From: CAYQJL01 sp964612295
Lineage (GTDB): Bacteria; Eisenbacteria; RBG-16-71-46; CAIMUX01; WJJG01
DNA length: 13,221 nucleotides
NCBI GenBank assembly: GCA_964612295.1
Contig: CAZTDY010000100.1
Coordinates: 1 to 13,221, forward strand
Reading direction: 5' to 3'
Shown piece after piece: positions 1 through 6,923 of the stretch. The notes under the pieces were generated by a model that saw nothing but the letters and a program-made list of their open reading frames with translations, made no database searches and was not told the DNA's origin. Numbering within the stretch: position 1 is the first letter of the stretch; every line of letters starts with the position of its first letter. The position numbers and the translations under genes are program-made.

Positions 1-2
1 GG

Positions 3-1202
3 CAGGACAGAATCATAGAAGAGGGGGGCAGATCGAATCTCCGAGCCACAACCAATCAAATCGTACTGCGCTGTTTGCATGAGGAACCCAGCGATCGCTA
101 CCAGTCGTTCGAACAGCTCCTGGCCGATCTCAAGAAGCTGTCGGAGAAAGAGCTCGTCTATCGCGAAGCCCTGGTCAAGGCGGCTCACAGCGTGCTCAAG
201 GTACCGCACAAGGCCAAGACCGCGATCACCAGGCGCACCTCGAGGTTGTTCACGCTCGATGCGCTGTCCCGGGCCAGTCTCCGCAAGTGGGGGTTGCTCG
301 CGCTGATCGTCATCGCGGTGTTGGTGGCCGGTGGGCTTTCGCTGCAAAAGCTGGGGGGCACAGATCCGGCGTTGTCGCCCGAACAAGGCAGCCCCCCGCC
401 GGCGGCACAGGAGACTGAGAAACCTGCGACGAAGACGCCGGCCGAACGGATGGACTACGAAGAGGAATTCACCCGCGCCGAGGAGTCCTACGCCGGTCAG
501 CGGTGGGATCGTGCGCTGGACATCCTGCGCCGGATTCGAACCGAGAGCCGGGAGCGGGGGGATCGGAAGCAAGCGGCTGAGGCCCAGTGGCGGATCGGAC
601 TCGTCCATGAGGCACGGGACGATGTGAGCTCGGCGGCTGTGTCATTCGCCCACTTCGTCGACGAGTATGCTGAAGAAGGGAAGAAACATCTTCCGGAGGC
701 GCTGCTGAAGGCGGGAATCTACAAGACCCGGGCTTGGGATGCCCCGGCCGGGGTGGGGTACCTGAAACGTATCCGCGAGGAGTTCGCCTCCCATGACGTA
801 GCTGCCGAAGCGCTCTACCGGGAAGCGGTCACCCGGGAAGAGAACCTCGACCCGCCCGGCAACCAGAAGACTGCGCATTGGCGCACGGTTGCGGCGCTCC
901 ATGAAAGCCTGCTGGAGACCCACACGGACAGCCCCCATCGGGAGGATTGCTGGTGGCGCTGGGCGATGCTCCATCAGGACAAGCGAGAGATTCGCGACTA
1001 CCGGCGCGCGGTGAGCATCCTGGAGATGATGGCTGTGGAGTTCCCCCAATCGGATCGGGAGCCCCTTTTCAAGGCAGCCGAACTCGCGCGGGTCGAACTG
1101 GACGATTCGGCGCTGGCACGGCGCCTGTACCAGGCCTTTCTCAAGGCGCAACCAAACTCTCCCGGAGCCCGGGACGCAAGGTGGCGCCTGGAACGACTGT
1201 AA
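3..1202 (+). CDS. Membrane Ser/Thr protein kinase with periplasmic TPR region (5' partial)
   Basis: The frame is open from base 3, so the gene begins left of the window and 399 residues are visible. The first ~45 visible residues match the end of a bacterial Hanks-type kinase domain: the subdomain XI pattern CLHEEPSDRYQSFEQLL carries the conserved Arg and the 'RYxSxxxLLxDL' ending. A basic, Thr/Ser-rich juxtamembrane stretch follows (TAITRRTSRLFT, about residues 75-90), then one membrane helix (~95-117), a Pro-rich linker, and a long helical region (~140-395) of TPR-like pairs with repeated Ala/Tyr/Leu positions. Expected topology is cytoplasmic kinase and periplasmic TPR sensor or interaction domain. 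A TTG at 75 could be mistaken for the start but lies inside the kinase fold. The catalytic loop and Walker-like Lys are outside the window, so activity cannot be judged. Only 12 nt separate it from the FHA-channel gene, suggesting one operon and possibly enzyme and phospho-reader. Confidence 0.82.
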   Translation, partial: QDRIIEEGGRSNLRATTNQIVLRCLHEEPSDRYQSFEQLLADLKKLSEKELVYREALVKAAHSVLKVPHKAKTAITRRTSRLFTLDALSRASLRKWGLLALIVIAVLVAGGLSLQKLGGTDPALSPEQGSPPPAAQETEKPATKTPAERMDYEEEFTRAEESYAGQRWDRALDILRRIRTESRERGDRKQAAEAQWRIGLVHEARDDVSSAAVSFAHFVDEYAEEGKKHLPEALLKAGIYKTRAWDAPAGVGYLKRIREEFASHDVAAEALYREAVTREENLDPPGNQKTAHWRTVAALHESLLETHTDSPHREDCWWRWAMLHQDKREIRDYRRAVSILEMMAVEFPQSDREPLFKAAELARVELDDSALARRLYQAFLKAQPNSPGARDARWRLERL

Positions 1203-1214
1203 AGGAACCTGCCC

Positions 1215-2510
1215 ATGATGGACATGCAGACGACCGGCCGGTTTCTCCTCTCCTTTGCGATCGCGAGCGCACTGCTGACCGCGGCCTGGGCATTGGCCTG
1301 GCTCTTGGGGAAGCGGCATTGGTTCGCCGTGTGGGTCAAACGTCCTTTCCAGATCCTGGCATTTGCAGTCGCCCTGTGGATCTTCTTCCACTTCGCCGAG
1401 CTGGAGAACCTCAAGAGCTACGCCATCGCCCTGATCATCGCCGCACTATTGGGCGGGATCATTCACGTCATCGTGGATTTCGCGTTCACGGTCTTCTTCA
1501 GTCGACAGCGGGCGATTGACCTGCCACCGCTTCTGCGCAACGTCATCATCGTCAGTATCTACCTGATCATCCTGGTCATCGCACTCAAGGCCGCCGTCCC
1601 TGGATTCTCTCTGTCGCCTCTTCTGGTCGCGTCGGGGGTGCTTTCGTTGGTGATCGGTCTCGCGTTTCAGGACGTGCTCTCGAACCTGATCGCCGGGGTC
1701 ACCCTGAGCGTGGAGAAACCGCTGCGCCGGGACGACTGGATCGAAATCGACAAACAGGAAGGCAAGGTCGTCGATATCACCTGGCGGACCACCAAGATCC
1801 TGACGCGGCAGAACGACTACGTCATCTTCCCCAACCGGATCGTGGCCGAGAAGGCGCTGCGCAACATTCACTACCCGTCCCGCGCACACCTCCAGCTGAT
1901 CGAGATCGGCCTGCCCTACTCGACTCTGCCGACCATCGCCGAACAGATTCTCCTGGAGGCGGCCGAGCGGGTCACGGGCGTCCTGCAGAAACCCAGGCCG
2001 GCGGTGCGTATGCGCAAGTACGATGAGTATTCGATCCTCTATTGGCTCACGTTCTGGCTGGATGACTACGACCGCCTGTGGGAGATCAACAGTGATGTTC
2101 ACCGGGAGATCTTCTACAGCCTCCAGCGGCACGGAGTCTCCGTCCCGTTCCCAACCCGATTGACCAAACACATGTCGCAGGAGCCACCGCCTGAGGAGTG
2201 GATGCGCGGCTATCAGCATCGGCTCCAGGTGGTCAGCGGTGCGCGGAAGGGCGAGTTCTTCCCCCTGGCGGAGGAGCCGATCGAGATCGGTCGCGGCGAG
2301 GAGTGCGCCATCGACCTTCGCGATCCCACTGCATCGAAACAACATGCGCGTATCGTGTTGGAGGAAGACCACTACGTCATCGAGGACGCCGGAAGCCGGC
2401 ACGGCACCATCGTCAACGGTGTACAAGTCGAGCGCGCGACGCTCCGCTCGGGTGACGAGATCCAGGTGGGTGACTCCACGCTGCGATTCGAGCGTATCGT
2501 GCTGAGCTGA
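1215..2510 (+). CDS. MscS-family mechanosensitive channel with C-terminal FHA domain
   Basis: The 431-residue protein has about five hydrophobic segments (~10-32, 45-63, 72-98, 108-131, 135-160). The last merges into the MscS pore-helix/beta-domain signature AFQDVLSNLIAG...EKPLRRDDWIEI, and FPNRIVAEKALRN is typical of the MscS soluble domain. After the MscS vestibule (to ~330) comes a complete FHA domain (~335-431): Gly359-Arg360, Ser374xxHis377 and Asn401-Gly402 are the canonical phosphothreonine-binding positions. MscS channels release ions when membrane tension rises; FHA domains dock on phosphothreonine. The fusion therefore suggests gating, localisation or assembly controlled by a Ser/Thr kinase, and the upstream gene is one. 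The ATG at 1215 has AGGAA (1203-1207) at a 7-nt spacing; ATGs at 1218 and 1224 are alternatives. Known MscS fusions more often carry cyclic-nucleotide domains. Both domain calls are firm; the regulatory link is inference. Confidence 0.93.
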   Translation: MMDMQTTGRFLLSFAIASALLTAAWALAWLLGKRHWFAVWVKRPFQILAFAVALWIFFHFAELENLKSYAIALIIAALLGGIIHVIVDFAFTVFFSRQRAIDLPPLLRNVIIVSIYLIILVIALKAAVPGFSLSPLLVASGVLSLVIGLAFQDVLSNLIAGVTLSVEKPLRRDDWIEIDKQEGKVVDITWRTTKILTRQNDYVIFPNRIVAEKALRNIHYPSRAHLQLIEIGLPYSTLPTIAEQILLEAAERVTGVLQKPRPAVRMRKYDEYSILYWLTFWLDDYDRLWEINSDVHREIFYSLQRHGVSVPFPTRLTKHMSQEPPPEEWMRGYQHRLQVVSGARKGEFFPLAEEPIEIGRGEECAIDLRDPTASKQHARIVLEEDHYVIEDAGSRHGTIVNGVQVERATLRSGDEIQVGDSTLRFERIVLS

Positions 2511-2626
2511 GAACGAAATGTAGACTCTATCTCAACTCACAGCAAGAAAGCGGCGTAGGCGCATCAAAGTTACTATAAGCCAATGTCTTCCAGACCTTTC
2601 TTCTCTGCCGTATACCCCACAAATCG

Positions 2627-2632
2627 TATAAT
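2627..2632 (+). promoter_or_regulatory. Candidate -10 box for the diheme cytochrome gene
   Basis: The 170-nt gap between the FHA-channel stop and the cytochrome start is clearly more AT-rich than its surroundings and holds a perfect TATAAT 49 nt before the ATG. No good TTGACA-like box lies 16-18 nt upstream (the position reads about TCTGCC), so it may depend on an activator or another sigma factor. A second AT-rich stretch, TACTATAAG, lies at 2571-2579. No convincing terminator for the channel gene was seen in this gap. Confidence 0.4.
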
Positions 2633-2680
2633 AGCAGCTGTGATTACGGCCTGCGTTGTCTTCAGCCCACGGAGGGAAAC

Positions 2681-3493
2681 ATGCATCGGCGTTCCATACT
2701 CTGGTCATTTGTCATGGTACTGGTTGTGAGCGGACTGGTTGCCGGCGTCACGGATCGAACGGTCGCGTTCTCGAGCTTCTTCTCGACCCGCTGTGGTGAC
2801 TGCCACAACGATGATACGATCTCCTGCGCGGGTTGCCATTTCCACCGAGGGAACCTCTCCGCCTCGACCGACCAGTCTGCCTACTACCCAAACGACCCGG
2901 TGGTGATCACCTTAGATAGCGTCGGTGAAGGCAGCGGCTGGGTGCGCGGCATCCTCTACGATCACACGGGCGCATTTGTCATGGAGGTGGGCGGCCCCAC
3001 CGGAACCGGTGATGATGGAGCGGGGAGTCCGATCACCTTCCCGATCGAATTCACCTTCAACGCCCCGCCCGAGATCGGCGATTACACCTACGAGGCAGCC
3101 TGGTATGGGTCGAACAACAGCGGCACGGAGCACATTGAAGATCGTGAGCCTGTGTTGGTCCGCGTCGAGTCGCATGCCGATGTCGACGATGACTGGGGCC
3201 CGGCAATCGCGTCCGGGCAGCTTCGCCTCGCGGCGTACCCCAACCCGACGCACGACACGAGCACACTGCGCTTCGGCATCGGCCCCGATGCGGGCGGAGC
3301 GAGGCTGCACATCGTGGATGCCAACGGGCGCGTTGTGCGTGACATGGGCTTCCTCGCCTCCAGCAATCAGGTGCAGGAACTCCGCTGGGACGGCCGGGAT
3401 GCGAGCGGCGATCCCGTGTCGGCGGGCGCCTATTTCGCCGTGCTGTCGAATCAGAAGATGGACGTAACCGAGAGAATCCTCGTCCTCAAGTAA
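2681..3493 (+). CDS. Exported diheme c-type cytochrome with Ig-like and C-terminal sorting domains
   Basis: The 270-residue protein starts at an ATG with GGAGG (2671-2675) 5 nt upstream. Residues 1-29 form a signal peptide with a hydrophobic core. Two heme-binding CxxCH motifs follow directly, CGDCH (38-42) and CAGCH (49-53), so two hemes c are expected. Residues ~60-165 look like a beta-sandwich (Ser/Thr/Gly-rich, alternating hydrophobics) resembling the domain after the hemes in secreted multidomain proteins. Residues ~180-270 are a FlgD-Ig-like / type IX-style sorting domain: it starts near AAYPNPTHDTSTLRF, contains WDGRDASGDPVSAGAYF and ends in ERILVLK. This implies export over the inner membrane, heme attachment in the periplasm, and probably surface display or release. 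Electron partner unknown. The gene has its own likely promoter and ends at a hairpin shared with the opposing gene. Confidence 0.85.
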   Translation: MHRRSILWSFVMVLVVSGLVAGVTDRTVAFSSFFSTRCGDCHNDDTISCAGCHFHRGNLSASTDQSAYYPNDPVVITLDSVGEGSGWVRGILYDHTGAFVMEVGGPTGTGDDGAGSPITFPIEFTFNAPPEIGDYTYEAAWYGSNNSGTEHIEDREPVLVRVESHADVDDDWGPAIASGQLRLAAYPNPTHDTSTLRFGIGPDAGGARLHIVDANGRVVRDMGFLASSNQVQELRWDGRDASGDPVSAGAYFAVLSNQKMDVTERILVLK

Positions 3494-3512
3494 GCTCAGC
3501 TCCGTCCCCCAT

Positions 3513-3545
3513 GGGCCGGCGTCTCGCCAATCGGGATGCCGGCCC
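3513..3545. terminator. Bidirectional hairpin between convergent genes
   Basis: A perfect 8-bp stem (GGGCCGGC at 3513-3520 with GCCGGCCC at 3538-3545) continues inward through GTCTCG/CGGGAT with two G-U pairs, giving about 14 pairs around a CCAAT loop. It lies 19 nt after the cytochrome stop and immediately abuts the stop of the opposing gene. Neither side has a U-tract, so it is not a classic intrinsic terminator. Its place between two convergent stops supports a shared terminator or RNA-stabilising role. Confidence 0.6.
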
Positions 3546-4220
3546 TCAGTTTAGGTCGATCCCCACCCCGGCCATCAACCGCAGCCTGAGCTTGGGCTGA
3601 TTGATCGCCTCATCCGCATCATCGTACTCGTACTCTTCCCGCTGGTTGACCGACTCGCCGTCGGGACCGTAGGAGGTGTCGTGCCCGGTCAGCGTCGCGC
3701 CGAAGAAGGTGTCGACGCCTGCGCTCAGAAGTAGGCGGGTCCTCGAGCCCATGCGGGCCCTGCTTTCCAGCCCAAGGCCCCAACCCCACTGATTGCAGGT
3801 GACGTCGAAGTCTTCATTGCCGCCCACGTACTTGAAGTTGCCGGTGAATCGCGCGTGCCGCGGACCCGTGGCGAGCCACAATTGAAGAGGCGACGTCCGC
3901 GCGAGGGGCACGAGGAAATCAAACGTGTAGTCCCACACGCGTCCCGCCTTCTCCGCGGTTCCGTTGGTCGCGTTGTTGATGAAGATCTTGCGCGCCTCTT
4001 CGGGGTCACCGGGGTCCAGGCCTGCGTAGCCCAGTCCGAAGCGGATCTCAAGAGGGAGGTCGGGCGTGAGGCCGACGAGGGTCAAGTCTCCCGCGGCGCC
4101 AACACCACCGCGATACCCGAAGCGGAGGACACCGTCGTACTCGACGGCGCCCGTAGTGTTCACCAGCGGTCCGCCCCCGAGCACGGTCACAATCAAGACC
4201 AACCTGAGGATGCGAGGCAT
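3546..4220 (-). CDS. Putative outer-membrane beta-barrel-type exported protein, 224 aa
   Basis: The start was placed at the ATG at 4220 because GGAG lies 6 nt upstream and a signal peptide begins at once (MPRILRLVLIVTVLGGG..., cleavage around residue 24-26). The frame stays open to 4604, but that extension is Arg/Ser/Pro-rich and lacks protein character. The mature part alternates polar and hydrophobic residues, is rich in Gly, Tyr, Phe and Arg, and has repeated short strands such as LEIRFGLGYAGL, DYTFDFLVPL, LQLWLATGP, WGWGLGLESRARMG and RLRLMAGVGIDLN, as in small outer-membrane barrels or outer-membrane-beta-barrel domain proteins. It ends in Asn rather than the aromatic residue common in barrel proteins. 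No specific family is recognised and the substrate is unknown. It is convergent with the diheme cytochrome gene. Confidence 0.68.
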   Translation of the reverse strand: MPRILRLVLIVTVLGGGPLVNTTGAVEYDGVLRFGYRGGVGAAGDLTLVGLTPDLPLEIRFGLGYAGLDPGDPEEARKIFINNATNGTAEKAGRVWDYTFDFLVPLARTSPLQLWLATGPRHARFTGNFKYVGGNEDFDVTCNQWGWGLGLESRARMGSRTRLLLSAGVDTFFGATLTGHDTSYGPDGESVNQREEYEYDDADEAINQPKLRLRLMAGVGIDLN

Positions 4221-4602
4221 TCGTTGCTCCTTTCCAGATGGCAAGCGTCGTCGTTTCGCCAAGCCCGCCTGTGCATGGACATGGCTGTTCTCAGCCAGCT
4301 CGCCCCCGGCCGGTCCTGAGGAGACGGGCATCATCCATGCCGCCGACGACGAGGTCAAGCTGCTGGCGGGGTGAGCGGAGTCGCACACGTATCTCCAGCG
4401 GAAGGGAGAAGATACGCACGCGGGGTTCGGGGGGCATTCAAATCGGACCTGCCAAAGCCGACCAACCCGTGGCCGGCCGCGCCTAGAACCTGATCGGTGA
4501 GGATCTTCCGCCGCGTGGACAGATCTGATAGGATTCACCCTGGCCGATGTCGGGAACTTACCCCCGCACCCAGGGTGCATCCGGCCGAAGGAGGAAGCTG
4601 CC
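4221..4602. other. Divergent intergenic region, no convincing gene
   Basis: This 382-nt stretch separates two divergent genes. Open frames here are Arg/Ser/Pro-rich and have no start context or family features, so I call none coding. It contains a small perfect hairpin (TGGCTG at 4282-4287, TTCT loop, CAGCCA at 4292-4297) in the leader of the minus-strand gene. It also has an inverted repeat CACCCTGG (4536-4543) / CCAGGGTG (4570-4577) before the zinc-ribbon gene. No clear -35/-10 pair was found for either gene. Confidence 0.5.
4566..4578. promoter_or_regulatory. Palindromic candidate operator upstream of the zinc-ribbon gene
   Basis: GCACCCAGGGTGC is a perfect 6+1+6 palindrome ending 24 nt before the ATG at 4603. 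The one-base centre fits a dimeric protein-binding site better than an RNA hairpin. Part of it also pairs with CACCCTGG at 4536-4543, so an alternative leader stem is possible. In GC-rich DNA such a palindrome can occur by chance. Confidence 0.25.
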
Positions 4603-4821
4603 ATGCCGTTCTACGAGTATGAGTGCACAAAGTGCGGTCACCGCTTCGAGATGATGCTCTCGATGAGCGGCCGGGATGAAGAAGAGAAGAAGCTGGTCTG
4701 CCCTGAGTGTGGGACCCGTCGGCCCCGCAGGGCGATCTCGTCTTTCTGCGCCGGCATCTCGACCGGACCCGCGGGCCGTGCCAGCGGCTCGCCCCCGCCT
4801 TGCTCCAGCGGCGGCGGCTGA
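4603..4821 (+). CDS. FmdB-family zinc-ribbon protein
   Basis: The 72-residue product opens with MPFYEYECTKCGHRFE, the hallmark of the FmdB/CxxC_CXXC_SSSS family, and has two CxxC knuckles (Cys8/Cys11 and Cys33/Cys36) that should bind one zinc ion. The C-terminus is Gly/Ser-rich (ends CSSGGG), also usual for the family. AAGGAGG (4588-4594) sits 8 nt before the ATG. FmdB was named as a possible regulator of formamidase, but the biochemical role of most members is not established. The gene stands alone: divergent from the outer-membrane-protein gene and followed by a hairpin. Confidence 0.9.
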   Translation: MPFYEYECTKCGHRFEMMLSMSGRDEEEKKLVCPECGTRRPRRAISSFCAGISTGPAGRASGSPPPCSSGGG

Positions 4822-4833
4822 CCGATCTAGTCC

Positions 4834-4850
4834 GAGGGTGGGTCACCCTC
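4834..4850 (+). terminator. Short hairpin after the zinc-ribbon gene
   Basis: GAGGGTG (4834-4840), a GGT loop and CACCCTC (4844-4850) form a perfect 7-bp stem 12 nt after the stop codon. No U-tract follows (AATGCATT), so it is at best a weak or factor-assisted terminator. Confidence 0.4.
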
Positions 4851-4922
4851 AATGCATTCGCCTGATGCCTCCTTCTCGCGGAGTCTAGCTTGCCCGGCGG
4901 ACCCTGCCGCAGAGAACACTCC

Positions 4923-4928
4923 TATGAT
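4923..4928 (+). promoter_or_regulatory. Candidate -10 box for the FG-GAP/peptidase gene pair
   Basis: TATGAT (five of six consensus bases) lies 55 nt before the ATG at 4984 in a locally AT-richer stretch. No good -35 hexamer is seen at the usual distance. It is the best promoter candidate in the 162-nt gap, which starts a two-gene unit. Confidence 0.3.
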
Positions 4929-4983
4929 ACACTCCTCCTAATGTTGCATCCCTAGTCGAGCGGAGAGCACGCGGGAGGAGAAG

Positions 4984-6900
4984 ATGAATCGGCGAGTCCA
5001 CCTTGCTTTGATCACGGTCATTGGGTTTGTCGCAATCATCCTCGGACCACCGAGCGCAGGTGCGGTTTTCACGGAGGTCACCGAAGAGGCACTGGGGCTT
5101 CCGCCGGCCGCGATCGGTGGTTCGCGAGGAGTCTCGTGGCCGGACTACAACGGTGACGGATGGCCGGACATCCATATCAGCCGCGACGTTCTCTTTGTCA
5201 GCAACGGAGACGGGACCTTTGAACTGACCACCGGAATCGGTCTCGAACCCGCGGATGAGACGATCTTCCTGCGGGTGTCCTGGGCCGATGCCGACAATGA
5301 CGGGGACCTGGACTGCGTCCAAGGTTGTGACACACACTCCATACCCGCGGTCCCCCGAACCTCCTATTACTTCGAAAGCTCCGGGGCCCCCGACTTCACG
5401 TTCACTCGGCACGCCTACTACACGGCTCCCGACTACACGCGGGCCACGATGCCGATGTTCGTCGACGGGGACCGGGACGCGTTCCATGAGATCTACCAGG
5501 CGACTTTCGGCAATTGGGATCCCGAGTACGGCCGGACCTACGATCGCTATTTCGAAGCTGACGGCACGGAGGCCTGGACCGAGGCAACCACATCGGCGAT
5601 TCCCGAATTGACCCAACCGGCCGGCGAGCGACACGCCCGTGCGGTGGTGGCCTGCGACTACGATCAGGACTTCGATGTCGACATCTTCGTCCCCTGCTAC
5701 GGCGTCGACTGGGGCGACCCCTCCTGGGAGAACTTCCTGTGGCAGAACGATGGCAGCGGCGGCTTCACCGATGTGGCGACGGCCGCGGGTGTCGCCATCG
5801 AGCCGCACGGCGCCTATGGGGTGGGTCTGGCCAGCGGAGCGTCATGGGGCGACTACGACAACGACGGCGATTTCGATCTGGTCGTCGCCAACATCCACGG
5901 TTGGCTGGCGATCTATCGCAACGAGGGGGATGGGACCTTCCATGAACTGACCAACGGATTCGACGAGGGGCAAACGGGAATCTGGTCCGGTCAGATGGAG
6001 TGGCACAACACACTGTGGGCGGATGTCGACAATGACGGCGACCTCGACCTCTTTGGCTGCGCGTGGTACGGGGGAGCCGGGTGGCTCTTCATCAACGAGG
6101 GGCCTGAGAACTATGGTCGTTGGCACCCAGCCAACACCGAGTACGGCCTCCCCACGGGTACGGTTAGCCGCAACATCGATGGGTTCGGTGTTGCAGACTA
6201 TGATCGGGATGGAGATGTGGACCTCTTCTTCGCCGGGGGAACCGGCGAGTACGATGGCAAACATCTGTTCCGTAACGATCTCGACGAGGTCAGCCAGGAC
6301 TACCATTGGATGGTGATCGAGCTTCGGGGCGATGGAGTGACCTGCCCACTGACCCCTGCGGGTGCCCAGGTTTCCTTGGTCTACGCCGATGGCCGTTCCG
6401 GCGCGCGACAGATGGAAACCACCTCTTCCGATCAGACGATGAACATGCATCCGATCCACCTCGGCCTGGGTACGCGCGATGAATTCCAGGAGATCGAAGT
6501 GCGCTGGCCCTGCGGATCGATCGAGTACTGGAGCAGCAGCCAGTTTGGGTTCAGTGTGGATCAGTGGATCACTTTGGTCGAGGGAACGGGAAGCGCAACC
6601 AGCAGGGTACCCAATCCGCTTCATGACGATGTTCGGCAGTTCGACTTGAACGCCATCCGCTTCGACCCCGCCGGAAACGAGATCCGGTGCGATCTCTACT
6701 CGTGCGAAGGTGGCGATGTCGTTCTCTCACTCTTTGATGCGCAGGGAAGACTGTGCCAAACCCGCACGGTAAGAGCACGAGTCGAGGGTGACACATCCCA
6801 GGGGATCGAGGTTCACGGTTTGCCGGCCGGCATCTACACGTTGCGCGCTCGCGGGGCCCACGGTGAGGAAGATTCGGAGAAGGTCATGATCGTCCGGTAG
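4984..6900 (+). CDS. Secreted FG-GAP/VCBS-repeat protein with ASPIC/UnbV and sorting domains
   Basis: The 638-residue protein has GGAGG (4974-4978) 5 nt before its ATG and a signal peptide (residues 1-27, ending PPSAGA). The body holds at least seven Asp-rich calcium-loop motifs of the DxDxDGxxD type: near residues 54 (DYNGDGWPD), 102 (DADNDGDLD), 161 (degenerate), 225 (DYDQDFDVD), 290 (DYDNDGDFD), 347 (DVDNDGDLD) and 405 (DYDRDGDVD). This is the pattern of FG-GAP/VCBS blades that build a beta-propeller. Residues ~455-520 match the ASPIC/UnbV domain (Q-M-E-T...HLGLGTRDEFQEIEVRWPCG). Residues ~550-638 form an Ig-like C-terminal sorting domain ending LPAGIYTLRARG...KVMIVR. It is likely a surface or extracellular adhesion or carbohydrate-binding protein; ligand unknown. 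It is 23 nt upstream of the peptidase gene and probably co-transcribed. Confidence 0.92.
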   Translation: MNRRVHLALITVIGFVAIILGPPSAGAVFTEVTEEALGLPPAAIGGSRGVSWPDYNGDGWPDIHISRDVLFVSNGDGTFELTTGIGLEPADETIFLRVSWADADNDGDLDCVQGCDTHSIPAVPRTSYYFESSGAPDFTFTRHAYYTAPDYTRATMPMFVDGDRDAFHEIYQATFGNWDPEYGRTYDRYFEADGTEAWTEATTSAIPELTQPAGERHARAVVACDYDQDFDVDIFVPCYGVDWGDPSWENFLWQNDGSGGFTDVATAAGVAIEPHGAYGVGLASGASWGDYDNDGDFDLVVANIHGWLAIYRNEGDGTFHELTNGFDEGQTGIWSGQMEWHNTLWADVDNDGDLDLFGCAWYGGAGWLFINEGPENYGRWHPANTEYGLPTGTVSRNIDGFGVADYDRDGDVDLFFAGGTGEYDGKHLFRNDLDEVSQDYHWMVIELRGDGVTCPLTPAGAQVSLVYADGRSGARQMETTSSDQTMNMHPIHLGLGTRDEFQEIEVRWPCGSIEYWSSSQFGFSVDQWITLVEGTGSATSRVPNPLHDDVRQFDLNAIRFDPAGNEIRCDLYSCEGGDVVLSLFDAQGRLCQTRTVRARVEGDTSQGIEVHGLPAGIYTLRARGAHGEEDSEKVMIVR

Positions 6901-6923
6901 GGCGGAAGGCAAAGGGAGGAAAC

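Noticed and set aside
642..1391. Long minus-strand open frame opposite the kinase and channel genes
   Set aside because: It is antisense to well-supported genes and shows no recognisable domain; long antisense frames are expected in GC-rich coding DNA.
1446..2426. 326-codon minus-strand frame opposite the MscS-FHA gene
   Set aside because: It is a mirror of the channel coding frame, without start context or family features.
4221..4604. N-terminal extension of the minus-strand outer-membrane-type protein to 4604
   Set aside because: The added residues are Arg/Ser/Pro-rich without fold character, and a signal peptide with a good ribosome site starts at 4220.
5143..6220. DNA repeats within the FG-GAP gene
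   Set aside because: The periodic Asp codons reflect protein calcium-loop repeats; the DNA copies are too diverged to be a nucleotide repeat or CRISPR array.
4885..6624. Two long minus-strand frames (4885-5808 and 5842-6624) opposite the FG-GAP gene
   Set aside because: Their Val/Asp/Gly-rich content is the reverse image of the repeated Asp-rich loops; no independent support.
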